Origin: Lineus longissimus
Taxonomy: Eukaryota > Nemertea > Pilidiophora > Heteronemertea > Lineidae
Reading direction: 5' to 3'
DNA length: 64,000 nt
Assembly (NCBI RefSeq): GCF_910592395.1
Contig: NC_088308.1
Span: forward strand, 25,187,501-25,251,500
The notes beneath the pieces were generated by a model. The model was not told the DNA's origin, searched no databases, and was given only the letters and a program-made list of their open reading frames with translations. Below, one piece after another: positions 34,450 through 46,117 of this stretch. Each line of letters starts with the position of its first letter. The first letter of the stretch is position 1. The translations under genes were made by a program, and so were the position numbers.

Positions 34450-36533
34450 CTATTTACGTTCATAACTTCCCAAACTTTCCGAACTTTCCGAACTTTCCGA
34501 ACTTTCCGAACTTTCCGAACTTCGCAAACTTGCACTTCCTCCATGTTTGCAGCGAGCTTCGCATTCCTCCATCGTATCGAATCTATTGCCATTTCCACTG
34601 CAGCCGCCGAAGATGAAGGGCTGGCACTCACGATTTTCGCTACTGTAGTAAAACCTCGGGAAACTGGCCATGCACATTCCGGGACTCACTCCCAGGTCAC
34701 AGATGCCCGCATCTGAAAATAGAAGGTATTTATTTCGAGGGTATACAACATGCCAATCTACCGGCGTTGGGCGTACAATCCATCCATCAGGAGACTTTAG
34801 GATTGACGCTCACCGCCAGTAAGTCGGCATCGGGTCTCATTTAAGAGTTGTATTTGTAATAGACAATAATCGTTATCCGCATCTTGGAGTTGGATCGGTG
34901 CCTATTTGTACCGTCCGACTTGCAAAAAAACTCAACTATGATATGGTAAATCAGGGCAGTGTGACAATAACCCAGTTGCCTAATACCAAACGCAAACGAA
35001 TCAGTTAGTCAATAATAAAATAATGATATAGCCTGCAATTACATGCATTCCAGAAGATCGCGCTATATGAGGATCAAATAAGTTTATTGGAACAGTTAAA
35101 AGACTTGAAATAAACAATACATGTATGCATACAAGTATTTTTTTATAACTTAATGCAATATTGATATCAAAACTTTTCAAAGTATGAGTATGGCCATGGA
35201 AAAATCTATGTTGGACGGTAAGCTTTAGCTCAGTCAAATCAATAAAGGCAGAATCGTTGCTTAAAATCGTCTTTCAGGAATGGCAATATTCGCCTCGACG
35301 CCTGCTTTTCCAAGGTCATGTGTACTTACATTTATGATCGGGAACACACCGCGGGATATAGCCTCCAGCGCACGGGCGTGGCGCGCAGGAATACATCGCC
35401 AGGCATTTTTCACCGATACCACATCGAGCAGACTATATGAAAAGATAGACATGAATTGAATAAACTTCTTGCTCGGCATTGAATAGTTTTTGCTTCTTGT
35501 GGCGCCTTGAAAAACCGTGGTTTTCCGACGAAAGGGGTTGGCGCCTCCTGCATTGAGCCCTTAATCCGCCAGTGTTCTGGATCCAAGTGCGTATGACCGA
35601 AGGGTCCAATGACGTGGAAATGTTAACAGCAGTGGCAGTAAGTGTTTTCCAAAAAGACTAGTGTAAGATACATAAAACGCTTTATTAGTAGATTTCTGTG
35701 GCTCACCCTGCATGCTTCTTCCGTGAACCGCCTGGAAGCAGCACACAGGCTCAATGTCAGCAGAAAAACCTGGAAGATAGTAACAAGAAAGACAAGATGG
35801 CAAGATACAAGATGACTAACAACATTGACTAGCTGTGGAAGTTTCGAATAGTGCCGGCACCAGCTCAAAAAGAACAACTCGGCTAAGGTTCTGGCCCACG
35901 ACTAGTAACTATAGTATTTGGGTTCATAAAACATAATTTCAGTTAATTCGCGACCTATTTCTGTATATTTTTAAAATAATTGAATGATTAGGCATTGCAT
36001 TGATTGTTGTGATATCAAATAATTCGGTGCTTTTTTATTGAGGCACCGCTTTTTTTGTGTGTCAGTGTAATATATCAGTCTATATCAAACCGTACGTTAG
36101 CGTGGTTAAACCTATACGGCTTGGATTCTGGTGGGGCCGCGGACTTTTTCCCACACAGGCCCCACTGGAGGGGCAACAATGACTGAAGTTTTTACAACAC
36201 ATTTCAGTTGTTGAAAACTTGAGTTGCAGTAGCCGATTAGGGCCTAAAGAGGGAGGCCAGAAATACATCAAGAATTGTTTGAAAATCATTTATATAGAAT
36301 ACGGTACTTTCCATTTTTACAAGTAAAGACATCCCGGTCATTGTACACGCTGTAGCAGTGTGAGGATTGTGAAAATTACCACAGTTATATAACAAAGGAC
36401 AGAATCAAACGCAAGACTTAGATCTGCCGATTGCATATTTTGGTGAAAGTTCAATGTTGAGATATGATGTTGAAAAAATATAGGAGGAATGATCACTTAC
36501 CGTAAGAGCGAAGACACACCGCGTCAACTCCAT
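34450..36533 (-). CDS. Secreted Cys-rich plus Kunitz-domain protein A, with Ser-Ser-Glu tail
   Basis: Probable secreted serine-protease inhibitor. Exons: 36533-36501, 35769-35707, 35432-35330, 34712-34450, in phase, about 153 aa. A signal peptide (MELTRCVFALTVFLLTLSLC) is split over exons 1-2. Next comes a six-Cys module of pattern C-x4-C-x5-C-x5-C-x4-C-x6-C (EACRSARCGIGEKC; SCAPRPC; IPRCVP). A Kunitz domain follows, with all six cysteines spaced as in BPTI (C-x8-C-x15-C-x7-C-x12-C-x3-C). The P1 residue after the second Cys is Met, suggesting chymotrypsin- or elastase-type targets rather than trypsin. The C-terminus ends in five SSE repeats and YERK. Exon number, phase and length of exons 1-3 match gene B, so the two are tandem duplicates. 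A possible minus-strand TATA (TATAAATAG) lies at 36691-36683. Confidence 0.88.
34475..34525 (-). repeat. 9-bp coding repeat (Ser-Ser-Glu)n
   Basis: Five AACTTTCCG units (plus-strand reading) encode SSE five times in the last exon of Kunitz gene A. The tail is absent from paralogue B, so it arose after duplication or was lost there. Confidence 0.9.
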
Positions 36534-37310
36534 GTTCTATCTCTGGTCGATCTGATCCTGAATGGCGATAATTGGGTGAACTCAAAATGCATCGAATTTA
36601 AAAAAGAGATCACGACTGATAAAACGATGCAATATACTAGTGAGATGAAACAAATTCAATTTGAGGTCATGTCGAAATTAAACTATTTATAGACCGATTT
36701 TATAGTGCAGTGTCCCAGAATGATATTTTCTTTTATTCGCCCAAACCGTGAGATATATGTTGAAATTTCAGGTATTGATTTCAAAGCCCTAATTTTCCCA
36801 GCCGCAGACTGTCCCTATACAGGAAAAGTATGCTCGGTCCCAGCGGGAAGTTGATACTGGTAATTCACGTTATGCGCTGGCGCGTTTGGTGGAGAGAGGA
36901 AGGGATTCGCCGGCCCTCTCTATACTCTAACAAGGCATACCAGTGGTTTTCAATATACTAAGAGATTTAAAAAAAAAAAGAACCAAAAAAATATTGTTTT
37001 ATAGAACAATTTATTTAGGAGGAATATTACATTACATGTGTGGTCCTAAAGCTCATGGACATTGTATAAACGAGGTACCAGGTATAACATTGGACACACC
37101 TTCCTTCACTTTCAGCTTATTCGTCGCGCCTCCTTCAACAGTCTTTCCCAAAGGTGGTTAACTAATAAACCGCAGTCAAAGATGTACCATCCGCATTAGC
37201 CCATTAATGTCGTCATGCCGGTTTATATCGGCGGTGTATATGTGCGTAAATCCAAAAGCCTCCGCGTAATAGGAGTGGTGCTGATGCACAACGCCGAAGG
37301 GTTGGCATGA
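36534..37310. other. Gap between the two Kunitz genes
   Basis: Promoter side of gene A (TATA-like words at 36683-36691 and 36698-36704) and 3' UTR of gene B. No further exon seen. Confidence 0.5.
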
Positions 37311-38905
37311 TTATCGTGTACGACGGGGACACCTTGCCTCACAGTCCGCCTTCGAGTCGAATCTGTTTCCGTTCCCATCGCATCCTCCGTACGTGAAAGG
37401 CAAACATTCACCTTTTGTTCTGTTGTAGTAAAACAGTCGGAAATGGGCGTAGCATCGCCCGGTTCTCGCAGGCAGATTGCAGATAGGGTCTAAACGGAAA
37501 TGGAAATTTCTATTAGAAAAAGATACATCAAGAAATACGTTTCATCCACGCACGCTACAAGAAAAAGCACACCTAGAAGATGCGTTATCTGTGAGATATA
37601 CATCCACCATTTACAAACCAATCGATACGACATGTACACTAAGTAAATATAAAACATATAGTGCAATCTCAGTATTGTAAATACAAGTATATTCATAATC
37701 GACACCCTGATCAGAGACCTATTTAGATGTTGCTTTATTTTTTCCGACCACTCGTTTTTACTCGACTTACAACTGTAATTGGGAACGCATCTTGGGATGT
37801 AGTTTCCCTCGCATGGTCTTGGCCAACACGAAAACACTCCTTCGCATCGTTCACCCACACCGCATCTAACATCCTGAACAATAGAAGTGAGAAGTATCTA
37901 ATTAATCAAGTCTCATTAACATTTTGTGGCCTTGATAGGTTTTCTTTGCATTATGTCTTCTCGTGAAATCTCAATCGAGCAATTGAAAGAAAACCAGGCG
38001 TAATCGGCGCAACAATGATAACATGATTTAGCTTAATGCCAACCTCGGTTGAGGTACTAAGTATCATCCGACTACACACTTAACCCGGTTTATTTCCCGA
38101 CATTTTACATGTATCTCCGTACAGCCTCCCGTCCCGGCTCGATTTTAGTACAGAGACCTACCTTTCTTGAATGAGACATGAAGAAATGCCTAAAGCCACA
38201 GGCCGACTGTGAAGGGTACCAAGGACATCTTGACTCCGGGCCACAGCGGCTCCACGTGTTGGCCGATGGCTTACTAGAATTTGACTCGCTCCAGGCTATG
38301 TACATGTATGCATGTAGTCATCATGCAAAAGGTTGGGAGGAAATAAACTCACCCTACAAGCGTCTTCTCTGGTGTTAGCCGTGGATTCGCCCAGTCCAAA
38401 GATTAACAAAATAGCCTACAACGGAGATGATGAATATGTTCGACATGCTTACACTAACACCTTATCACCCCGGACCGAGGATGCACGTTTTAAAAAGATG
38501 CTTGGGTGGGGTCGAAGCAATACGTCACTGTCGCCCCTGCAGTAGGCCAACAAAGCCAGTCATACATTAAGTTACCCTACATGATGTAGGGTAACTTCTT
38601 CAGCAGTCAGACAGGACTCTCGCATACACAAAGAATGGAAATGACGACGCAGGCCAAGAACAGTGGGCACCCCTTCCCAACTAGATATTTTTCAACACTT
38701 ATTCCAGCTTTAACAATTCTTCTATCTCAAAGTCTACGTTCAGAATCTCCCAGTGCATAGGTTTTAAAAAGGGACGTAAAAGTATACTTTAATACCGCGG
38801 ACACTAAACACAAATATGTATCGGTAGAGAAAAATTGATGATGATGATGATCATGATCATGACGATACTTACCGCGAGGGCAACCACACGATACGTCTTG
38901 TCCAT
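37311..38905 (-). CDS. Secreted Cys-rich plus Kunitz-domain protein B
   Basis: Tandem paralogue of gene A. Exons: 38905-38873, 38415-38353, 37873-37771, 37489-37311, about 125 aa. Signal peptide MDKTYRVVALAAILLIFGLG, then the same six-Cys module (DACRDVRCGVGERC; SCWPRPC; IPRCVP). The Kunitz domain has six conserved cysteines (ICNLPARTGRC; ECLPFTYGGC; DCEARC) and Tyr at P1, pointing to chymotrypsin-like specificity. It ends shortly after the last Cys (PRRTR), with no SSE tail. First three exons have the same sizes as in gene A (33, 63 and 103 bp). A minus-strand TATA-like sequence (CTATATATTCG) lies near 39013-39006, about 100 bases before the ATG. The Cys-rich module is not one I can name; role is inferred from the Kunitz fold. 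Confidence 0.87.
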
Positions 38906-40552
38906 TCCTCAGGTTGTTCCGATAAGACTGGTCAGGGAGCTATCTAGTCTAATGGACCAACACCCGGTTGTTACAAACTAAACAGCTACATGTATGATGC
39001 GTCGAATATATAGCAAACCCATTCGTGTCGTCATTAACCCATATGTAAATATGTCTAGCGCAATTTTATCTGCCGATGACTATAATGGCCTTTTTTTACC
39101 AGAATTCAACACAGAAAATCATTATTATCGGCGTATTGGGCTCTAGATTTAGTCCAAACCAGTTAAACCCGCCCAAGAGGCTCGAAAATTCCAGCCGCCC
39201 TTAAACAAGACTCTTTCACCAGTCTCCTCCACTCATTTATTACAGAGACTGGTAGGGGCGACGGCTTCCGGTGTCCAGTCGAGTGTTATTGACACAGATG
39301 GGTAACCTCGAGCCTCGTGAATAATAAGGAATACCAGAGCGCTCGGTATGGACAGTGCCTCCACTGTACGCACTGAAAATGTATGGCTTGCCTCGGCTAA
39401 ATCAACGAGGCCTCCTCGACCCTCCGCTGCGCAGCTGACCACTTCTTCATAGCGTCCATGCCGGTACGGGAATGGAAATAATCGCCAGACAAATAAACTT
39501 ATATATATATGTACATTGTATATCAACTCAGTTACTTTTTTAGACGACTTCACAATTCAGTATGGATATTCATGTTGGCGCGTTAACAGAGAAGTGTTTC
39601 TTTGACGATTTTTGGTAATAAAAAGAATTACATATGTACAATGGAACCTCCCTGAGCTATTAAGGACATAGCATTTGGTCTCAAAGTGGTTGTTTCAATT
39701 GAAATGAACCTCTGTAATCAGGACACCTCTCAAATAAGGACAGCATTTGTCAGTCCCAAGGGGGTCCTTAATAGGGGGGTTCTACTGAACATTGTGTTCC
39801 CGTCACTAAATTCCGAACCAGAATACAGTGGAAACCCGGTAACACGACCAACCCGGTAATCAGTACCCAGACTGAAGGTTGAAAAACTATTTAAGGCAAA
39901 ATATTTTTTTGACTTGTTTTTTTCTGCACAAAATGAAGGACCATCATCAGTACCAGAATTTTTTGGCTTTGAAAATCTTTCGGAATTTCGAACTTATGAA
40001 AAAATTCAACTCTGAAGGATGAACAAATTTTTAAGTCCAAATATTTTTTTCACTTATTTTTTTCTGCTCAAAATTAAGAAGCATCATCAGGCCCAAAAAA
40101 AATTTGACTTTGAAAATGTTTCAGAATTTTGAACTTGATATACAACTTTTATCGCATGCCACCAACATCACTGGTCAATCCTCACGAAATATTATATGTG
40201 TTAAGAAGAACCCTTTACCAATATCATAATAAAAATTTACAACATTCCAATGCCAGCCTGAGAAAAAATGACAAGTTCTAAACTGACCAGTAAGACCTCA
40301 TTTTCTTGAATATATTATCAAAAAGCATATTTCTGTGATGACCTGACTCAGTAGATTTAGAATTAACCACAGATCGAGAATTAATTCCTCTTTCATCCAT
40401 TTAATCCCAGCCATGTATTAACCACAACTTGACATTTTAATAAGCTCTATTGACTGGATGAGTTCAGTCTATAGATCAGTGGTTGCAACAAATTGTTGAG
40501 CTTGGATGACAGGAGTCAGTGGAACCCACGAGGGGAGCTGGAACGGGATTCT
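38906..40552. other. Gap between Kunitz gene B and the dehydrogenase gene
   Basis: No exon recognised. A duplicated segment lies at about 39895-39992 and 40033-40140: both copies carry ATATTTTTTT, TTTTTTTCTGC and ATCATCAG, then a TTTGAAAAT word and a GAACTT end. A stretch near 39650-39790 alternates words on GGACCTTAAT/AAGGACA and may be part of a repeat. Confidence 0.5.
39006..39013 (-). promoter_or_regulatory. TATA-like box of Kunitz gene B
   Basis: TATATATT on the minus strand, about 100 bases upstream of the ATG at 38905. Position fits a core promoter with a short 5' UTR; unproven. Confidence 0.4.
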
Positions 40553-43500
40553 TTAGTGACTCTGATCTAGTGGGCGCACCAAAACATCGTGGATCTGAAA
40601 AGAAAGGCTAAACGTCATAGCAAATAACAACATTTTTGACAACGGACTGAGAATAGTATCGTAGATTTTGACAGCGACTGTTTAAACTGAGCAATGTTGG
40701 CGATCTGACGCCGCAATTCAGTTCAAGTCTGCTGAGGGTTAACGCCTGTTACTTGGGTCAGAGCACTGGCAAGATTCGGACCGAGTTATACATGCTTCCC
40801 GAAATTGGTGGCTTGCACTGGAACTAACTTTTTCCCCCTTGTCCGTCATAAAAGGCATTCAAGTGTGTTGGTCAACCATGACTATCTCCTTTGTCCCTCC
40901 ACCATAAGGCCTAGTTTCCCCTTATGACATCACTGTTTCGGACACTCAGCGCCCCATTTCTGGAAAGGTGTATACCCTATATACCTGGACGTGAGGCGGT
41001 GTAGAGAGGATGGATCGCACTATATCGGCAACGTCTTGGCCCTCAATCGCCTGAAATTTAACAAGAAAACCATGGTATATATTATACATGTATGTATGTA
41101 TATATACACTGGTGACAGCACTATGCCATACACATGTATATGGTTTCAATCGCTCAAGCGGTTCAAATTACCACTGACCTACATGTAGGTCCGTGACATC
41201 AACGGAACGGTGTTGCTTGTACTAGTTTGGCAGCTTACACGCCCTATTTTCAACTTACCTTATACGAGTTTGACTCTAATGGAGTTCTTCCGCCTAGGAA
41301 TTCATTTTGTACTACTCCCGGTGATATTTGCTGACAAAAGGGAGAACATTTCGCATCAGAAGATATACTAGTATATAGTCAATCAATACATCCGTGCCAG
41401 TCTCAAGTTTAAGAGCAACTAATAACTCGCCGAAGCTTTGGGCGAAATGGCAGGTCCAACCGAGCGGTAGTGAGAAAACCACTAGGTCTACTGACAGAAA
41501 GGTACATGTAGTGTCAGTTTTCAAAACACCTTGTGGTTATGACAACTTCACTATTTGGTACCGCCCCAATCGGTTATGATTGCCTGACCATAACTGCCAC
41601 CCCACAAAACGAGACACAGTATATACATGTATATTATACGCTGAACCCGTGGTAGATGGTGACCAAGATGTTTTTGAATAGATGAAGTATAGCTGGAGTG
41701 TCGGCTGCATCGCTTGATGCTATAAGCATTCACCATGAAAATACGGACGCACTAATCACGTGGTCAACTGTTTCAAGAGCCTAACCCAGACAGTTGGTTT
41801 CATTCCAAAGCTTGGTGAGGTAGGTAATTCTGGAAGCTGGTGCTTACCGAAACCTTAATGTGCGACCTCTTATCTCTCAATTCCTGCCGCAGTCCTTCCG
41901 TCATAGCGGTCAGTGCGAATTTTGTTGCTGCATAGAAATGTGTCGAAGCGTTTTGTTCAACTCGGTGGCCACTCAGACTGGAAAATATAATTTATAATTT
42001 GAAAAATATATAGACATTTTCAAGTGAATGAGGACAGAGGTAAGAGCCTGAGAAGTGAAAAGCCCTGATCCCCTGATTACCCCACGATGCCTGCAGTAAC
42101 GATAAAAACTGTTGCTATGAATAAGTGAAGAAAGCAGTTTAGCGACGAGCCTATCGAAATCGGCTAGATTTGGTCGAATACCATGCAAATACATGTACCA
42201 GTAGGCCTAGTGACTTCAGGTGACAAAATGCCGGTCTCCATTCGGATTTCAAGGATGAAAAACCCGATTCAGCTCTCGCGTTTGATATTGGACATTAGAT
42301 TGGGTGCACGGAGTTGTGACCATGACTGTTCATTGCATTTCAACATCATCCATGTCATCGGGCTAGAGAAGATGGACAAACTATATCCGGGGCCTTCGCA
42401 TTTTAGCGTAAATTAATGAGAATAATGGTGTGTTCACACTGGATGCGAATTGAAACCGAATTCCGTAGAGCGCTCTCCGGAATACGAATTGGTTAATCCA
42501 GTTTCAGAACGGTCGCGTCACACTGACCCGAATACGCATTCAAATCGGTTTAAAACGCGCTACACTCAATGCGTATACTAACATCAAGCATTCAATTTAA
42601 ATCTGCAAATCCTGCAAGAAGCAAATTCTAGTACATGTACATACATACATAAAAAAATACAAGAACAGTGTCATTCAGCATACATTCCTAGGCCATTCAC
42701 CATTCAATCTTTGGTCTCTGTGGCGTAACAAACAATCAAACCTCTGATAAGATCAACTTTACTCCGTACAAAAATAAATCTATTCAAAATTGCATGAAAA
42801 AATTATTCTAAAAACATCTTCATATTGTGTTTGGCAGATCATAACTCTACCATTTACCAGGCATTCACTTCAGCACATCCCACAAGACTAGCACAATCAA
42901 TTGAATTGATAGAAGTTTGGCGCGGAGAATTAACGGAAGAGGAAGTGCGCCGGGCGCATGCACAGTGCGATCGAAATTATTAATTCGTATCAAGCGCGTC
43001 ACACTTGAAATCTCAATACGGTTTCGTTGATTCGGATTAGCTGATTCGCATTCAATTCGGTTTAAGAACCGTGTTGGTTAAAGCGGATTGAGATCGGTAT
43101 GAACCGAATTGAGTGTGACGCCCCAATACGTATCAACGTTTTAATTCGAATTCAATTCGTGTTAAAACCCCAGTGTGACCACGGCATAAGTTGGGGATGT
43201 ACGGCTGCTCAGAGGAACCTTTAGAGTAATTACCCGTTGATGTTTATGATATGCCCATCGTCTGCGTCAAACCTCTTCATGGAATTTATTGCTTCTCTTG
43301 AGCAGATTGCTGCTCCAAGAATATTCACCTGCAGAGAGGAAAACACCAATCAACCTAGCCACCGAACACGATCCCAGATGTTTTCGGGTATATCCGACTG
43401 TCTATCGCTTTATCTAAACCGGAGGTAGGCTATCGTCTGCTACATTAGTCATATCAGCTGTCCTTTTCAGGAGTATATAACAGCCGTCCAATGGCAGGTA

Positions 43501-44513
43501 TGGTATTCATAGTATTTATATATCATTCTACACAACGACAATGTTATATTCAGTATCGTAATTGGACATTTTTCAATTCAATTACATATTCAAAATTTTT
43601 AACGATTGGTATAGGCCTTTGATTGAAAGGCGCCTGTGCAAAATGCCTATATTACGTGTACAATAGGCCTTTATGGAAAACAGACGCACCAAAATCAGCC
43701 AGCGTCTACACAGTATATTACTTCAAAATAATGACAATAAAAACATTACCACTCGTATACGTTTGAATTCTTACATCTATCATTCTCTTCCAATCAGAAG
43801 TCTTGCCGGTGGTAAGTGCTGCACCATTGGCTAATCCCGCTGCATTGATCATGACGTCAACGCCGCCATATTTGTCATTGACCTTCTCGAACATGGCCAG
43901 AATCTCATCTTCTTGAGTGATGTCGCAGCCATAAACGGAACCGGAACCATACTGGTTCAATTCTTCTGCTACCTCCTGTCAAGTGCAAAGAATCATTCAA
44001 CAAATGACAGATAGGAAAGGCACCAGCTGGCTGCAGATAATCGTTCAATTAGACAGCTGAACACATATATTCCCGTATATACCGTATTCAGGGTGACCAT
44101 AGGAAACTGGTTTCATTTTTCATCTGTTGGTTTGTGATATTGACATCCTGAACCTCATGGTCTGTACCCCGTCTAAATGTAACCGGGATAAAACCCTTGC
44201 GGCCAAGATGTGATACTGACGGCTGGGGTCGTATTGCACTACCCCCTCCCCCATCTCGACGGGCCTTCAGTCACGATGATGTACACTGTTGATCTAGACT
44301 GAGTGATTCATCCGCGAACTCTCCCAGGGCCCGATGCACATTTATGACAAAACGGAATGTCACTGAAACCATTCTACATACCTTCAATTTTTCAAAGTTC
44401 CTTCCGCATATCACCACTTGCATTCCATGCATTGCAAGCGTTCTAGCTATGGCCAAGCCAATAGAACCAGAGGCTCCAGTCACCAAAGCAACTCGATCCT
44501 TCCAGCGGTCCAT
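40553..44513 (-). CDS. Short-chain dehydrogenase/reductase, DHRS11-like
   Basis: NADP(H)-type SDR; relatives act on steroid 3- or 17-keto/hydroxy groups or on farnesol. Exons: 44513-44382, 43975-43775, 43328-43234, 41977-41848, 41330-41259, 41050-40985, 40594-40553, in phase, 245 aa (human DHRS11 260). It starts MDRWKDRVALVTGASGSIG, with the TGxxxGxG cofactor motif. The usual NNAG is NAAG (VMINAAGLANG). Also seen are DDGHIININ, the catalytic Tyr and Lys in FYAATK, SPGVVQNEF after the active site, and IHDVLVRP near the C-terminus as in DHRS11. An upstream in-frame Met (MHRLFLYLKIM) exists, but the family start favours MDRW. Substrate cannot be told from sequence. Confidence 0.93.
42427..43182. 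mobile_element. MITE-like element in the SDR intron (GTTCACACTGG ends)
   Basis: Ends GGTGTGTTCACACTGG (42427) and CCAGTGTGACCAC (43170-43182) are inverted copies. The interior repeats GCGTCACACT, GAATTCAATTCG and TTCGGTTTAA words in both orientations. No transposase frame is present, so it is non-autonomous if mobile. Confidence 0.6.
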
Positions 44514-45103
44514 TATTTTCAAATACAGGAACAACCTATGCACCAGGCCTATACAGTTGGCCTACACTTTCCTGCATAAACTTGGATAGACACATGTGCT
44601 AATACAGTATTCATATTCTACGCATACTCCGTGTTCTATCGCTGGCTCAGCTTTTCAACCATGAATAACCGGTGACTGGGAGTTGGTAGACCTATCACCT
44701 GTTCACTTTACGTTTTCCTGTGTGATATGCCGTATTTCAACACATGTCGGCATGAAAGAGAAGAGGATAATGTTCACAGCGGGTGAAACCTCAACTATTC
44801 AGGATCGACCTGATTTCTCATGACGCACGGATCATGGCGCTCGCCCCTGCAGTCCGGTGGGCATGTACGTCCACCAGCCTGCTCGGAGGACGATTAACTC
44901 CCCCGCAGTTCTTCATCGCATACGTGATTTTTTCCGTGGCGGTCAGACTGATACAGATCCCTGCCAAGAATATGCCTACAATCGCCTTCCCGGCGCCTCA
45001 GTCTGACCAACGAGGCATTCAACGTCATCTGTGTGGCCATGTGATTGTGAGACGGCGTTGTCAAATGCTAAACGAGTCCCCGGCGATCATCGTTAAAGCA
45101 ATT
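44514..45103. other. Gap between the SDR gene and GPCR 1
   Basis: No confident gene. A plus-strand open frame at 44783-45118 has no domain I recognise and no splice or start evidence. Confidence 0.4.
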
Positions 45104-46117
45104 TTATGCCCCTTGTAGCAAATCAAGGCATTTGCAGAGCACTATGTTTTTGAAATCCTGTCGGAATTGCCGGCACGCTATGAAATAAAGGTAAAAATTT
45201 ATTGAACAGTTAGTTGCGTAGAACATAACTGCAACTGTATAAGAGAAGAGACGTTGCTTTATTTCATATGGCGTGAGTTCCCTGAACGCTCCAAGAACCT
45301 GCCAAGTAACAGTATGGAGAAGAAAAGGAAAGAGTAGGACAATGAATGCGACAGTCACGGCAAACACCATGACGATGACCATACGTTCTTCCTGATTGTC
45401 GGTCGCAGTGGTGTTAATCCTCTCCACTGACTTGTTGCGTCTACTCATTTTGTACATTATCGATGCATTAAGGAATAAAAGTATTGAAATGGGTAATATT
45501 TGTGAGAGAACAGCGAACCCCATGTCGTGGACGGCATACCACTCTTCCGGTATCTGCAGTACGCACATGAAAGCTCTTACATTTTCTCCCCGAGGTACCC
45601 TGCTATATATCATTGCGGGCACGCAAAGAGTGATGAATAATGAAACAATAAGTCCAAGGTAGATTCTCGCTGATCGAAACGTTGTTATCAGATGGGCCTT
45701 CAGAGGGAAGACAACAGCGACGAATCTCGTGAAGGTAATAGCTACGATCGTCCATGAGGATGCATTCGGACTGAAGAAACCGATGCAGTAGATGATTACA
45801 CAGAAAGGATCTCCAAATATTTGTATCATGGTTGACATGGCATCTTTAATTAAGATTACGCCTGTGGCTATTAGGCTTAGTGTGTCGATGACGGCGAGGG
45901 CCCGGAGGTAGAAACAGCTGACATGCTTTCTGTACTGTGGTAGAGACATTACTACCAGGACCAGCAAGTTGTTTATTGTACCAAATCCGACCAGGATCGG
46001 CGTGAGGTAGGCACTATTGTAGTACATAAGTTCGTCCAAAATATCGATCTGTAAATCAATTTGGATTTGGTTTTGACCATCCGAGTTATTAACGGGTGAA
46101 GACACGGATATGAACAT
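45104..46117 (-). CDS. Class A GPCR 1 of cluster (FMRFamide-receptor-like), single coding exon
   Basis: Seven-transmembrane receptor of 337 aa on one open frame. TM1 reads GFGTINNLLVLVVMSLPQYR. A Cys at the top of TM3 (DPFC) pairs with one in ECL2 (RAFMC). The TM3 end reads TFTRFVAVVFPLKAH, so the DRY triplet is TRF, while the following VVFPLKA is typical of FMRFamide-receptor-like proteins. ICL3 has MSRRNKSVERINTT, TM6 the conserved Pro (LLFPF) and TM7 NCSINFYLYF instead of NPxxY. The C-tail ends LCKCLDLLQGA with possible palmitoyl cysteines. The extracellular N-terminus has an N-glycosylation site (NNS). Ligand unknown; a peptide or small chemosensory cue is possible. This copy lacks the ICL3 relic found behind copies 2-4 and so keeps the older tail. 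Confidence 0.92.
   Translation of the reverse strand: MFISVSSPVNNSDGQNQIQIDLQIDILDELMYYNSAYLTPILVGFGTINNLLVLVVMSLPQYRKHVSCFYLRALAVIDTLSLIATGVILIKDAMSTMIQIFGDPFCVIIYCIGFFSPNASSWTIVAITFTRFVAVVFPLKAHLITTFRSARIYLGLIVSLFITLCVPAMIYSRVPRGENVRAFMCVLQIPEEWYAVHDMGFAVLSQILPISILLFLNASIMYKMSRRNKSVERINTTATDNQEERMVIVMVFAVTVAFIVLLFPFLLHTVTWQVLGAFRELTPYEIKQRLFSYTVAVMFYATNCSINFYLYFIACRQFRQDFKNIVLCKCLDLLQGA

Noticed and set aside
44783-45118. Plus-strand open frame of 111 codons
   Set aside because: No recognisable domain, no start or splice context, and its end overlaps the 3' end of GPCR 1 on the other strand.
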